64,000 nucleotides of DNA from JBMNTP01 sp050945795 (GTDB lineage: Bacteria > Bacillota > Clostridia > Christensenellales > MGBC116941): positions 186,001 to 250,000 of the forward strand of contig JBMNTP010000001.1 in NCBI GenBank assembly GCA_050945795.1, read 5' to 3'. The notes under the pieces were generated by a model. The model was not told where the DNA came from, ran no database searches, and saw only the letters and a list, made by a program, of their open reading frames with translations. Each line of letters begins with the position of its first letter. The first letter of the stretch is position 1. The translations under genes were made by a program, and so were the position numbers. This document shows, one piece after another, positions 49,482 to 58,243 of the stretch.

Positions 49482-49901
49482 TTATTCGGCTACGGCGGAA
49501 ACTGATACTTCTATATTGCCCCTTGTCGCCTTAGAATACGGGCAAATGCCGTGCGCGTCGATAACCAGCTCATCTGCGGTCTTTTGGTCTACTCCCGATA
49601 TTGTGGCAACTATATCCGCGGCTATTTCGAATCCGCCTTCATCGTCGGTGCCTATGCTGACTTCAACAGCCACTTCGGACTTTTTAACCGGCGCTTTTTT
49701 GTTCTTTATCGCCAATGCCAAAGCTCCACTAAAGCAGGCAGAATACCCCGCCGCGAACAGCTGCTCAGGATTTGCGCCCTTGCCATTGCCGCCAAGAGGA
49801 ACGGGATGGGTCATATTAAACGCCAGCGGACTGTCCTTAACCTCAACCTTACCTTCTCTTCCGCTGTAAGCAACAGCTTTCGTAGTATAGAGAACCTTCA
49901 T
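49482..49901 (-). CDS. Ohr/OsmC-type organic hydroperoxide reductase
   Basis: The 139-residue protein has the two redox cysteines of the Ohr group, in YSACFSGAL and HGICPYSKA, and the opening VLYTTKAVAYSGREG. Ohr reduces organic peroxides using lipoyl-type dithiols. It is a single-gene unit with GGGGG ahead of the ATG. No OhrR-type regulator is adjacent. Confidence 0.95.
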   Translation of the reverse strand: MKVLYTTKAVAYSGREGKVEVKDSPLAFNMTHPVPLGGNGKGANPEQLFAAGYSACFSGALALAIKNKKAPVKKSEVAVEVSIGTDDEGGFEIAADIVATISGVDQKTADELVIDAHGICPYSKATRGNIEVSVSAVAE

Positions 49902-49981
49902 AGCAGTTACCCCCTTTTTAGATATTATATGGTAATTAATTATACCACAATTTTGGTTACGTATCCCTTTATTTTAAAATC

Positions 49982-50746
49982 CTATCTATTTTGCACGCCT
50001 TGAAATTCCTCAAGGCAGCTTTTCGCGGCGTTAAAAAGCAGCATGGAATCAACCCCACCAAGCAGGAAACGGAATCCCATTTCGGCGTGTTTTTGTATCA
50101 TGCCCGGCGAAGTCATAATCCCCGGAGTAACATTATGCCTCTTACAAGCGTCAAGCACTTTTACAAACGCCTTATGCATATCAGGATGGTTCATATCGCC
50201 CATTATACCCATAGAAAGCGAAAGGTCGTAAGGGCCTAAAAAGGCAACGTCAATGCCGTCTACCGAGAGAATACCATCGATATCCTCAACAGCCTTAAAA
50301 TGCTCTATCTGAAGTATCTTTATAAGCCCGGTACGCGTAAACTCGACATATTCATCAAGCTTGTTGCCAAACACGCATGCCCTCCCCGTACCAACGCCAC
50401 GAACGCCGCGCGGCGGGTATGTGCAATACTGTATAGCCAGCTCCGCCTCTTCTTTGGAGTTTATCATCGGTATCATAATGCCTTTAGGGCCGGCGTCAAG
50501 CCCCTGCTTAACAACCCATATGTCATTTCCGGGCACTCTTATAAGCGGCACCGTATCGGTGGATTTGATGTGCGATATAAGCTTTCCCGCCGTTTCAAGG
50601 CTCATAGCGCCGTGCTCGCCATCCACCATTATCATGTCAAAACCGACATGCGCCAGTATTTCAGCGTTGTCTACGCTGCCCGTTTCTATCCACGGGCCGA
50701 ATACGGTTTTCCCCTCGGAAATTTTGGTTTTTACCAAGTTATCCAT
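49982..50746 (-). CDS. HpcH/HpaI-family aldolase
   Basis: The 254-residue class II aldolase cleaves 2-keto-3-deoxy acids to pyruvate and an aldehyde. Visible are the loop FDMIMVDGEHGAMS, PLIRVPG, the metal-binding Glu in LQIEHFKAVE, and FLGPYDLSLSMG. Relatives act on 4-hydroxy-2-oxo-heptanedioate, 2-keto-3-deoxy-L-rhamnonate or 5-keto-4-deoxyglucarate. Together with glycerate kinase the last would form a glucarate-type route, but this is inference. ATG 50746 follows GGAAGGTG. Confidence 0.9.
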   Translation of the reverse strand: MDNLVKTKISEGKTVFGPWIETGSVDNAEILAHVGFDMIMVDGEHGAMSLETAGKLISHIKSTDTVPLIRVPGNDIWVVKQGLDAGPKGIMIPMINSKEEAELAIQYCTYPPRGVRGVGTGRACVFGNKLDEYVEFTRTGLIKILQIEHFKAVEDIDGILSVDGIDVAFLGPYDLSLSMGIMGDMNHPDMHKAFVKVLDACKRHNVTPGIMTSPGMIQKHAEMGFRFLLGGVDSMLLFNAAKSCLEEFQGVQNR

Positions 50747-51023
50747 GAGTCGCACCTTCCTGTTCTATATTATTTGTATTATATAAAGCCCCGAGGTTAA
50801 TGAGGCGTAACGACATTTTAAAACGGTGCGCATATCTATATGCGGCGAAAATTATATTTGCGATATGTACTTGAGCAATGCGGTCAATATACAAAAAATC
50901 TATCTATATAGCTTATATGAAACGGGTGTTTACCATGCCCTTAATATATATAATACCAAACAATGGCGATATTTGGTAGCCATAATGCCGGGCAAGCGGA
51001 AAACCTAATAGAGGACGGCGCCT

Positions 51024-51216
51024 CCGGCGGCAAACCCTTTAAAAAGGGTTTGATTCTAAACTTTGCAAATGCCGCATATGCGGCATTTTAAGAAAGGTTT
51101 GGGATATATTTATCTCTTGTTCCGGTTCGATCATATAAAATAATCTAGCATACAAACGCACTTTGCGTTATTGATTTTCTTTGGCATACCTTTCTTTTTT
51201 CTAAAAGAAAGGTATG
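51024..51216 (+). repeat. Composite intergenic repeat, copy 2
   Basis: The first block contains CGCCTCCGGCGGCAAACCC, the self-complementary AAACCCTTTAAAAAGGGTTT and the palindrome AAATGCCGCATATGCGGCATTT. About 80 bases later come TTTTCTTTGG and the hairpin CATACCTTTCTTTT...AAAAGAAAGGTATG (51185-51216). Copies 1 and 3 have the same parts in the same order. From 50747 to 51023 there is no supported gene. Confidence 0.8.
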
Positions 51217-51233
51217 ATAATAACCCGGCTTTA

Positions 51234-52085
51234 TCAGCAAAGCCCGAGCGATCTTATAAGATACGGCAGCTCGCTTTCAAAATTCACCCCAAAACGCACA
51301 TCTGTTCCGGCTTTCCTCGTCCTCTCGATGCTCCTTACAGTAAACTCAACGGCGATACCCGCGGCGTCGCTCAAACTCTTGCCGCTCATAAGGGCAGACA
51401 GTAGTGCGCTGCCAAAAACATCGCCGGTGCCGTGATATTGCCCCTCTATACGCCGCGACAGCATATACTCAACGCTATCGGTATTTTTATCAAACGCGGC
51501 GGCGCCCAGCTTATCATTATCAAAATATACGCCGGTTAAAACAACCTTGTCCGGCCCAAGACGCGACAGAGCGCGCAGCATGTCCTCAATATAAGTCTTT
51601 TCATACGGGCCTTTGTGGTATTCGCGGCCTAAAAGCAACGCCGCCTCCGTCATATTAGGCACCATTACATCTGCTTTAGCGCACAGCTTTTTCATGCCGT
51701 CCGGAAAGTTTTTGGGGAAAACTTTATAAAGCTCGCCAAAATCCGCCATAACCGGATCTACCACAATTAAAGTGTCGTCGTCTTTTAGCATTTCACAAAT
51801 TTCCGCAACAATATCAAGCTGGCGAAACGAGCCTAAAAAGCCGGTGTAGATAGCGTCAAAGCCTAGCTCTAGCGCCTTCCAATGCTCGGCTATGGGAAGA
51901 ATGTCGTCTGTAAGGTCACGGTATGTAAAACCGTCAATGCCGCCTGTATGCGTTGATAGCACAGCGGTGGGTATAACGCTTGTTTCAATGCCCGCAGCCG
52001 ATATTATAGGCAGCGCGACGGTAATAGAGCATTTCCCAAATCCAGATATGTCGTGTATAGCTGCGACCCTTTTTTGTTCTCGCAT
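51234..52085 (-). CDS. Pyridoxamine/pyridoxal kinase (ribokinase superfamily)
   Basis: The 283-residue kinase salvages vitamin B6 by phosphorylating pyridoxine-type vitamers. The start AAIHDISGFGKCSITVALPI, the middle VVDPVMADFGELY, and the anion-hole GTGDVFGSALL motif match PdxK/PdxY. Its neighbour cysteine synthase is PLP-dependent, and they are on the same strand, though separated by a terminator. Confidence 0.92.
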   Translation of the reverse strand: MREQKRVAAIHDISGFGKCSITVALPIISAAGIETSVIPTAVLSTHTGGIDGFTYRDLTDDILPIAEHWKALELGFDAIYTGFLGSFRQLDIVAEICEMLKDDDTLIVVDPVMADFGELYKVFPKNFPDGMKKLCAKADVMVPNMTEAALLLGREYHKGPYEKTYIEDMLRALSRLGPDKVVLTGVYFDNDKLGAAAFDKNTDSVEYMLSRRIEGQYHGTGDVFGSALLSALMSGKSLSDAAGIAVEFTVRSIERTRKAGTDVRFGVNFESELPYLIRSLGLC

Positions 52086-52230
52086 TAAATTTCTCCTTGC
52101 GTATGATTGCCATATAAGGCGCTGTTTTTGCGCCTTATCAAAATATTATACTATACGCCAAGCGGCAAGCCAATAAGCGTATTTTAGAAAATAGACTTTG
52201 TCCTATTTATCCTAAGCCGGTATCTAAAAG

Positions 52231-52256
52231 CAAAATGCCGCCAAAGCGGCATTTAA
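52231..52256 (-). terminator. Terminator after cysK
   Basis: AAATGCCGC pairs with GCGGCATTT, followed on the minus strand by TTGCTTTTAG. Confidence 0.7.
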
Positions 52257-52296
52257 TGCATTTATAATAGCGGTTGCAATAAGCGCTAATACCTGC

Positions 52297-53229
52297 TTAT
52301 TCTGAAAATAACGCCGTTGAAAGATATCTTTCTCCGGTATCCGGCAATATAACGACAATTGTTTTACCTGCATTCTCCTGCCTTTTCGCAAGCTGCGTAG
52401 CCGCCCACAGCGCCGCCCCGGACGATATGCCGACAAGCAGCCCTTCGTTTTTTGATATTACCCTGCCCATTTCAAAAGCGTCCTCGTTTCGCACTTGAAT
52501 AACTTCATCATAAATATCGGTATCTAATACCTCCGGCACAAAACCTGCGCCTATACCCTGTATTTTATGCGGCCCAGGCTTGCCCCCCGACAATACCGGC
52601 GAATCTGTCGGCTCCACCGCTACTGCCTTAACATCAGGCTTTTGGGATTTTACGAACTGGCCTATTCCTGTAATAGTGCCGCCCGTGCCTATGCCAGATA
52701 CAATTATGTCAACCTCGCCGTCGGTGTCCTGCCATATTTCCGGCCCCGTAGTTTCTCTATGGACTTTGGGATTGGCGGGGTTGTCAAACTGCGCGGGTAT
52801 GAAGGAGTTTTTGATTTCCTTAGCCAGCTCCTCGGCTTTATCAATAGCGCCCCTCATGCCCAATGCCCCATCCGTTAATACCAGCTCGGCGCCATATGCC
52901 TTTAGCAGGTTTCTCCTCTCAATGCTCATTGTCTCTGGCATTGTAAGTATAACCCTGTATCCTCTCGCCGCCGCCACCGAAGCGAGCCCAATTCCGGTAT
53001 TGCCGCTTGTAGGCTCTATAATAACCGATTCCGGCTTTAGAATGCCCTTTGCCTCGGCATCATCTATCATAGCCTTGGCTATCCTGTCTTTAACGCTGCC
53101 CGCCGGATTAAAATACTCAAGCTTAGCAATAATCCTCGCTTTAAGCTGATTTTTCTTTGCGTAGTTCGTCAGCTCCAGCATAGGAGTTTTGCCTATAAGC
53201 TCAGTTATGCTTTTATATATCTTTGCCAT
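52297..53229 (-). CDS. cysK: Cysteine synthase (O-acetylserine sulfhydrylase)
   Basis: This 310-residue PLP enzyme makes cysteine from O-acetylserine and sulfide. The PLP lysine is in AGSVKDRIAKAM, the phosphate-binding loops are EPTSGNTGIGLA and GIGTGGTITGIG, and ISSGAALWAA follows. ATG 53229 has GGAGG nine bases upstream; the eight-codon extension is not supported. A CATAT-n8-ATATG dyad lies about 35 bases upstream. No serine acetyltransferase gene is next to it. Confidence 0.95.
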   Translation of the reverse strand: MAKIYKSITELIGKTPMLELTNYAKKNQLKARIIAKLEYFNPAGSVKDRIAKAMIDDAEAKGILKPESVIIEPTSGNTGIGLASVAAARGYRVILTMPETMSIERRNLLKAYGAELVLTDGALGMRGAIDKAEELAKEIKNSFIPAQFDNPANPKVHRETTGPEIWQDTDGEVDIIVSGIGTGGTITGIGQFVKSQKPDVKAVAVEPTDSPVLSGGKPGPHKIQGIGAGFVPEVLDTDIYDEVIQVRNEDAFEMGRVISKNEGLLVGISSGAALWAATQLAKRQENAGKTIVVILPDTGERYLSTALFSE

Positions 53230-53263
53230 TTCATTATACCTCCGCCACATCATTTTATATTAT

Positions 53264-53281
53264 TCATATCCGATTAATATG
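53264..53281. promoter_or_regulatory. Possible operator upstream of cysK
   Basis: CATAT (53264-53268) and ATATG (53277-53281) form a short dyad in the AT-rich cysK promoter region. Which protein would bind is unknown. Confidence 0.25.
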
Positions 53282-53496
53282 TTATGTCTATATTAGTACT
53301 ATTATGCGCCATTGTCAACACAAAAAAACAATATATCGCACAAATATTTCCGGCGCTTATCCGGCGGCGCGCTTACTTAATATGCCACTTATCCGCCGGA
53401 GCGTAAGCCTTACTAGGGCAAGGCAGCATTGACACCCCGTCTCGCCCAATTTATAATTATGGTAAATGGTTTCAAATAAATTTCAGGAGGCGCGAC

Positions 53497-54144
53497 ATGT
53501 CCGATACTTTAGCTTTTATAAAGCAACACAAAATCATAGCAATAATGCGTAAACTTCCCCCCGAGCAGCTTATACAAACCTCGCAGGCGCTGTACGATGG
53601 CGGCATAAGGCTTATGGAAATAACCTTTGACCAAAAGGGCGATCCCAACGTAACAGTTGAGTCTATAAAAACTCTTATAAGCCATTTCGGCGACAAGCTT
53701 CTTGTAGGTGCAGGAACGGTTATGAGCTTAGAGCAGCTTGATATGGCATACAAAGCCGGTGCGAAATACATAATTTCGCCTGACTGCAATACCGCCGTTA
53801 TAGAAAAGACAAAGGAGCTTGGCCTTGTGTCCATGCCCGGCGCTCTTACTCCCACCGAAATCGCCACCGCTTATAATCACGGAGCGGATATAGTAAAACT
53901 GTTCCCGGCCGGCGTTTTTGGCGTTGATTATGTCAAAGCCGTTCGTGCCCCCGTTAGCCATGTACCGCTCGCGGCTGTTGGCGGCATAACCGAGAACAAT
54001 ATCTCCGATTTTATAGCCGCCGGCATATCAAGCTTCGGCCTTGGCTCGAACATCGTTCGTGCCGACCTTATAAAAGAAGGCAAATTCGATGAGATAACGG
54101 CGCTCGCCGCCCTTTATGTTAAAAAACTTGAAGCAGTAAAATAA
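53497..54144 (+). CDS. eda: KDPG/KHG-type aldolase
   Basis: The 215-residue class I aldolase cleaves 2-keto-3-deoxy-6-phosphogluconate to pyruvate and glyceraldehyde 3-phosphate, or 4-hydroxy-2-oxoglutarate to pyruvate and glyoxylate. Visible are KIIAIMRK, RLMEITF with the catalytic Glu, VGAGTV, and the Schiff-base lysine in ADIVKLFPA. CAGGAGG precedes the ATG. It is transcribed alone, with a terminator, and belongs functionally with the other sugar-acid enzymes nearby. Confidence 0.94.
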   Translation: MSDTLAFIKQHKIIAIMRKLPPEQLIQTSQALYDGGIRLMEITFDQKGDPNVTVESIKTLISHFGDKLLVGAGTVMSLEQLDMAYKAGAKYIISPDCNTAVIEKTKELGLVSMPGALTPTEIATAYNHGADIVKLFPAGVFGVDYVKAVRAPVSHVPLAAVGGITENNISDFIAAGISSFGLGSNIVRADLIKEGKFDEITALAALYVKKLEAVK

Positions 54145-54156
54145 AATGTTAGCCAT

Positions 54157-54186
54157 AAACGGCCGGTATTATGCCGGCCGTTTTTA
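54157..54186 (+). terminator. Terminator after eda
   Basis: AAACGGCCGG pairs with CCGGCCGTTTTT around a seven-base loop. Confidence 0.92.
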
Positions 54187-54231
54187 TTTGCAGCAAATGC
54201 GCTTATAAATAATTTTTCATACTGGCAAATA

Positions 54232-54274
54232 TAAAAAAGCTACGCCGCCACAATCCGATGCTCGTGGCGGCGTC
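54232..54274 (-). terminator. Terminator after the VanW gene
   Basis: ACGCCGCCAC pairs with GTGGCGGCGT; on the minus strand it leads into TTTTTT. Confidence 0.88.
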
Positions 54275-54322
54275 TAATTAAAATACTGTTTATATCAGCG
54301 GCTTATATAATGCTTGTGAAAC

Positions 54323-55852
54323 TCAATCCTCTGTATCCGGCGGATTTGTCTGCCCGCCGTTGTCCCCGCCGTTTTGGTCGGTAGGCGGCGAGGTCGGCGT
54401 CGGCTCTTGCGTTTCAACCGGCTCCGGCGGCTTCGGGGGCCCCATTATTTTTGTGCCGTTATAAGCCATATACTTTGTTTCGGCGATAAATTCAGGCTCT
54501 CTCACCTCAACGCCGTTTTTATAATAATGCTTATACGATTTGAATATAGAGCCGCTGCGCCTTTGTACAGTCGTCTCCTCATATCCCGGCGGCTTGCTGT
54601 TATCAACGGTAATAAGCATCTCACCCGACGGCTCTACCGTTCCCGTCTGTTCGGACGAGAGACGTATTTCATCATACTCATCCGGCAGCGGCACGCCGTA
54701 TATCTCAAAATGCAGCTTTTTGCTGTTATCTGTCCAGCAGAATATATAAACATCGCTATCGGTATGATTTTTGTATTTAAAATCTATGGTATCGGTATTT
54801 ATAGTAGCGTCAAGCCCGCCGCCTATATACCCTACCCGCCTTGAGTGCGCCCTGCGATACACTATCTCAAGGTCAGATTTTAGCACCGCCGCGTACATAG
54901 TGCTTGATACCTGGCATACGCCACCACCCGCCTGATCCTCACTGCCGCCTTGCACATACGCGGGAGCCGGCTGCCAGCCCAGCGCATACGTCCGCCTGCC
55001 CAGCACGGTATTTGTCGAAAACTCTTCGCCCGGCTTAAGCACATGCCCGTTTACCATATCCGTCGCTTTCTTTACATTGAAAACGCGCTCCGCCCTGTTA
55101 TACGGGCTGTTAGCGAACGATGTTGTAGCAGTTCCACGCAATACTACTTTAGCCTTTAGATCCTCTATACTTATTTGCGCCGGTATCTCTATAACCGGCA
55201 CTTCAATATCGCCGTAATTCTTGCTTTGTATTTGCCCCTTAACGGCTCCAAGCAACGCCGCCTCTTCAACGTCTACGCCGTTTTGCTCTTCTACAAACGT
55301 AAACCATTCCTTGATCTTATCCTTGTCTACCTCAACAGACGCATCTACCGGCTCGCTGTTTATCTGCGCCGCGACGCCGGACAGCCTTTGCGCTATCGAC
55401 GCTTCATCAACGGTATACTCTGTCGTAAACTCTCTGCCTTCGCGCTTAATAGCGTCAACCTCAGCCGAAACCGACATAACGCTGCCTTCGCGCCCTAAAA
55501 GCATGGCTTCTTCCATAACCTCGTCTATATTATCGCTTATGCTAAAATCCGCCGATGTAAGCGTAAAATGGCTGCCGGCATGGCTCATATTTATATTAAT
55601 TTCGTCCAGCCGCCTTGCCATACCCGCCTCTATCTCCGGACTAGCCTGCGCGATAGTCATACCCGACACATCAATACCGTCTATTGATATACCTTCATGG
55701 AATGTTCCCGTCGCCAAAAGCTCTTGCCGCTCATCATCCGATAGATGATTGCTTTTAAATAAACTGATGCCAATAAAAACCAGCGCCACCGCTAAAACCG
55801 CGACAATCGCCAGTACTAATTTCTTTTTCGCTACTTTTCTTTTAGCTTTCAT
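54323..55852 (-). CDS. VanW-family protein with PG-binding and G5 domains
   Basis: The 509-residue protein has a basic N-terminus, one membrane anchor (about residues 10-30), and a peptidoglycan-binding_4 region (about 50-230). The VanW domain (about 265-400) has FSTNTVLGRRT and GGGVCQVSSTMYAAVL. A G5-like segment and a Pro/Thr/Gly-rich disordered tail follow. It should be extracellular and wall-associated; VanW's biochemical role is unknown. Its ATG overlaps the stop of an upstream BlaI-type regulator, so the two are coupled and probably regulated together. Confidence 0.92.
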   Translation of the reverse strand: MKAKRKVAKKKLVLAIVAVLAVALVFIGISLFKSNHLSDDERQELLATGTFHEGISIDGIDVSGMTIAQASPEIEAGMARRLDEININMSHAGSHFTLTSADFSISDNIDEVMEEAMLLGREGSVMSVSAEVDAIKREGREFTTEYTVDEASIAQRLSGVAAQINSEPVDASVEVDKDKIKEWFTFVEEQNGVDVEEAALLGAVKGQIQSKNYGDIEVPVIEIPAQISIEDLKAKVVLRGTATTSFANSPYNRAERVFNVKKATDMVNGHVLKPGEEFSTNTVLGRRTYALGWQPAPAYVQGGSEDQAGGGVCQVSSTMYAAVLKSDLEIVYRRAHSRRVGYIGGGLDATINTDTIDFKYKNHTDSDVYIFCWTDNSKKLHFEIYGVPLPDEYDEIRLSSEQTGTVEPSGEMLITVDNSKPPGYEETTVQRRSGSIFKSYKHYYKNGVEVREPEFIAETKYMAYNGTKIMGPPKPPEPVETQEPTPTSPPTDQNGGDNGGQTNPPDTED

Positions 55853-56195
55853 ACTCCGCTCCTTTCATCGCCACTCGATCAGCCACCGCCTGCATAAGCT
55901 CGTCCACACCAACGATATATCGGCTTCTGGTAATGATTTCGCTCGCTTCCGCCACGATCGCCTGCTCGCGCGTTATAACATTGAAATATATTTTATCCTT
56001 CAGGTTACAGGTATCCGAGCCTATAAGCCCCTTTAGCTCCATCTTCCTTAAAAAGGAATGATATGTCTTATAGCACCAGCTTATATTCGGGCATCGCTCC
56101 TGCACCGAGGCAATTATCTGTTTCATAGTTTTAGGCCGGCTGCCCCACATAGCGCTAAGCAGCACCAGCTCGCAATCGAGCAGCCTTTTATTCAT
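55842..56195 (-). CDS. BlaI/MecI-type transcriptional repressor
   Basis: The 117-residue protein has the BlaI/MecI/CopY winged-helix layout: LLDCELVLLSAMWG, TMKQIIASVQER, then the recognition-helix region YKTYHSFLRKMELKGLI, and a C-terminal dimerisation part. Classical BlaI is inactivated by the BlaR1 protease, which is absent here. ATG 56195 has GGGTG upstream. The gene overlaps the VanW gene by 11 bases. TTAGTATGG direct repeats just upstream may be its operator. Confidence 0.8.
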   Translation of the reverse strand: MNKRLLDCELVLLSAMWGSRPKTMKQIIASVQERCPNISWCYKTYHSFLRKMELKGLIGSDTCNLKDKIYFNVITREQAIVAEASEIITRSRYIVGVDELMQAVADRVAMKGAEYES

Positions 56196-56209
56196 TACTA
56201 TCACCCTTT

Positions 56210-56235
56210 TTAGTATGGCTTACCATTTAGTATGG
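56210..56235. promoter_or_regulatory. Candidate operator of the BlaI-type regulator
   Basis: TTAGTATGG occurs at 56210-56218 and 56227-56235, start to start 17 bases, with an ATGG-n4-CCAT dyad between them, directly in front of the regulator gene. Confidence 0.4.
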
Positions 56236-56524
56236 TTTTCCAAATATCTGTCTGCATTTTACAAGACAGAGCCGGTCGCTGTCAATATATTCTCACCGCT
56301 CTATCGTTGCGTTATTCCGTTAAAATCCCAGTTTTTGGCTTACGCATTAGCTTTATCATATTAAAAATATTTTTACTATGATATATTGCCGCTGTTTTTG
56401 CGGTTCATGGTATGATAAACTAATGAAAGCATAGTTAAACGCTCGGCATTACCCGAGCGTTTACTATAATTACCACGGCGATTATAAATGCCGCGAATAC
56501 AGCGTTAAGGCATATACCGCCATA
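56236..56524. other. Divergent intergenic region with one hairpin
   Basis: No gene is supported. A perfect 10-bp stem AAACGCTCGG/CCGAGCGTTT lies at 56437-56462 without a T-run. Because it lies upstream of the promoter at 56525, it is not part of the ECF S-component leader. Confidence 0.4.
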
Positions 56525-56552
56525 TTGACAAACGCGCCGATTGGATTAGAAT
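56525..56552 (+). promoter_or_regulatory. Promoter of the ECF S-component gene
   Basis: TTGACA (56525-56530), 16 bases and TAGAAT (56547-56552); the predicted leader is only about 33 bases. Confidence 0.6.
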
Positions 56553-56591
56553 ATAAGCACGCGCGCACCAAAAAACAAAAGAGGGATGACA

Positions 56592-57143
56592 ATGAAGAAA
56601 AACAACGCTCTAAGGAACATGATAATCGCCGGTCTGCTTTGCGCCATAGGCATACTGATACCCCGCATATCGCCTATAAGGATTGTTCTTGAGCCGGCGT
56701 CGTTTACTTTGGCCAGCCATGTCGCCATATTCATTGCCATGTTCATATCTCCCGGCGTAGCGGGCGCCGTAGCAGTTGGCACTACCCTTGGCTTCCTTTT
56801 TGGCGGCTTTCCTATTGTTATAGTAGCGCGCGCCGCGTCTCAGGTTGTATTTGCGGTGGCGGGAGCGTTTTTCTATAAAAAACATCCGCATGTCATGGAT
56901 TCGCTGTGGAAATCACAGCTCTTCTCCTTTTGCATAGCTTTGGTACACGGAGCTATGGAGGTTATAGCGGTGCTGCCCTTCTATTTTACAAACACGCTTG
57001 CTTCCGGTTTTTATGAAAAAGGCTTTATGTTCGCCGTTATACTTATGGTGGGCGTAGGTACAGTTGTACACAGTATGGTCGACTTTGGCATAGCGCAACT
57101 GATATGGCGCCCGCTTAAAAAGGCGCTGCGCTCGTCTCAATAA
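56592..57143 (+). CDS. ECF transporter S component, NiaX-like (niacin?)
   Basis: The 183-residue membrane protein has six hydrophobic segments typical of the substrate-binding S subunit of energy-coupling-factor vitamin transporters. Its SFTLASHVAIFIAMFISPGVA and GTTLGFLFGGFPIVIVARA stretches resemble NiaX-type proteins predicted to take up niacin. The assignment is from memory of the family pattern, so the vitamin is tentative. The shared energising module (EcfA/EcfT) is not in the window. The NAD-synthesis gene nadD lies 3 kb downstream. ATG 56592 is favoured by AAAGAGGG. Confidence 0.75.
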   Translation: MKKNNALRNMIIAGLLCAIGILIPRISPIRIVLEPASFTLASHVAIFIAMFISPGVAGAVAVGTTLGFLFGGFPIVIVARAASQVVFAVAGAFFYKKHPHVMDSLWKSQLFSFCIALVHGAMEVIAVLPFYFTNTLASGFYEKGFMFAVILMVGVGTVVHSMVDFGIAQLIWRPLKKALRSSQ

Positions 57144-57164
57144 ATATATTATTTTATAAATAGC

Positions 57165-57200
57165 AAAGCCGCCTTGCCCGCATGTTCGGGAGGCGGCTTT
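57165..57200. terminator. Bidirectional terminator
   Basis: AAAGCCGCCTTGCCCG pairs with CGGGAGGCGGCTTT with one mismatch region, between the convergent ECF S-component and fabD genes. Confidence 0.85.
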
Positions 57201-57219
57201 ATAGCGTTCAATTCTATTC

Positions 57220-58143
57220 TTATAATAAAGCCGACAGCGTATCCTCCAAAGTTTTTATGTCGCCTATGCGCATTATTTTTACCCCCCTGCCAAGAGTACG
57301 CTTTACAAAGCCGCCGAGCACTTTACCCGGCCCCAGCTCTACAAACGCCTTGACGCCTTCATCGCTCATGCGCCTTATACAGCTTTCAAACCGCACCGGC
57401 AGAGTAAGCTGCTCAATAAGGCGATCTTTCACCTCATCCGGCTCTGTCGAAAGCGATGCGTCGGTATTCGCGGCGACAGGCATTAGTGGCTTATGAAACT
57501 CCATGCTATTAGCGAACGCCTTAAACTCCTCCGCAGCCGGCTGCATAAGCGGGCAATGCGAAGGTATGCTTACATTAAGCCTTGTAAACATAATCCCGCC
57601 TTCAGCGCACATGCTCTCAACTTCCGCCACCCCTTCAACGCTGCCGGATACAACTGTTTGACCGGGGCAGTTGTAGTTTGCCGCCCATACATCGTTTTTG
57701 GCCTTCTCGCACATCTTTTCAACCTCTAAAGCGTCCGGCCCGATTATAGCCGACATACCCCCGACGCCGGGCGGCACGCAGCGCTGCATAGCCTTAGCCC
57801 TAAGGCTTACCAACCTCAGCCCGTCTTTAAAGTCCAGCGCACCCGACACAATAGCCGCCGCGCATTCGCCCAGAGAAAAGCCGCAGACGATATCCGCCTT
57901 AAGACCTAATTGTTCTGCAAGCCTCGCTATCGCTACCTCAAGCGTTACCATGCATGGCTGTGTGTTCTCAGTAAGGCTAAGAAGCTCGCTGTCGCCGTCA
58001 AAGCATATGCTTCGTATCGGCATAGCAAGCGCATCCTCAGCCTCTTCAAAAGTTGTTCTTACTATATCGTATTTTTCATATAAATCATTGCCCATGCCGG
58101 GGAACTGAGCGCCCTGCCCCGGAAAAATAAAAGCTGTTTTCAA
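57220..58143 (-). CDS. fabD: Malonyl-CoA:ACP transacylase
   Basis: FabD loads malonyl groups onto acyl carrier protein for fatty-acid synthesis. The 307-residue protein opens KTAFIFPGQGAQFPGMG. The active serine (Ser90) lies in GFSLGE and the catalytic histidine in SIPSHCPLM. The usual motifs are GHSLGE and PFHSPLM, so Phe replaces the histidine before the serine. The start is TTG 58143, eight bases after GGAGG; the ATG at 58158 overlaps that site and would give MEVASL extra. It stands alone, away from other fab genes. Confidence 0.92.
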   Translation of the reverse strand: MKTAFIFPGQGAQFPGMGNDLYEKYDIVRTTFEEAEDALAMPIRSICFDGDSELLSLTENTQPCMVTLEVAIARLAEQLGLKADIVCGFSLGECAAAIVSGALDFKDGLRLVSLRAKAMQRCVPPGVGGMSAIIGPDALEVEKMCEKAKNDVWAANYNCPGQTVVSGSVEGVAEVESMCAEGGIMFTRLNVSIPSHCPLMQPAAEEFKAFANSMEFHKPLMPVAANTDASLSTEPDEVKDRLIEQLTLPVRFESCIRRMSDEGVKAFVELGPGKVLGGFVKRTLGRGVKIMRIGDIKTLEDTLSALL

Positions 58144-58243
58144 ACTCGCCACCTCCATTAATCACTGCCTTACTAAATATCGTTTATAGCTTAAGCATTA
58201 CACAATTATAACAGATGATATGCAATTGCAAAAGCAAGCTCTT

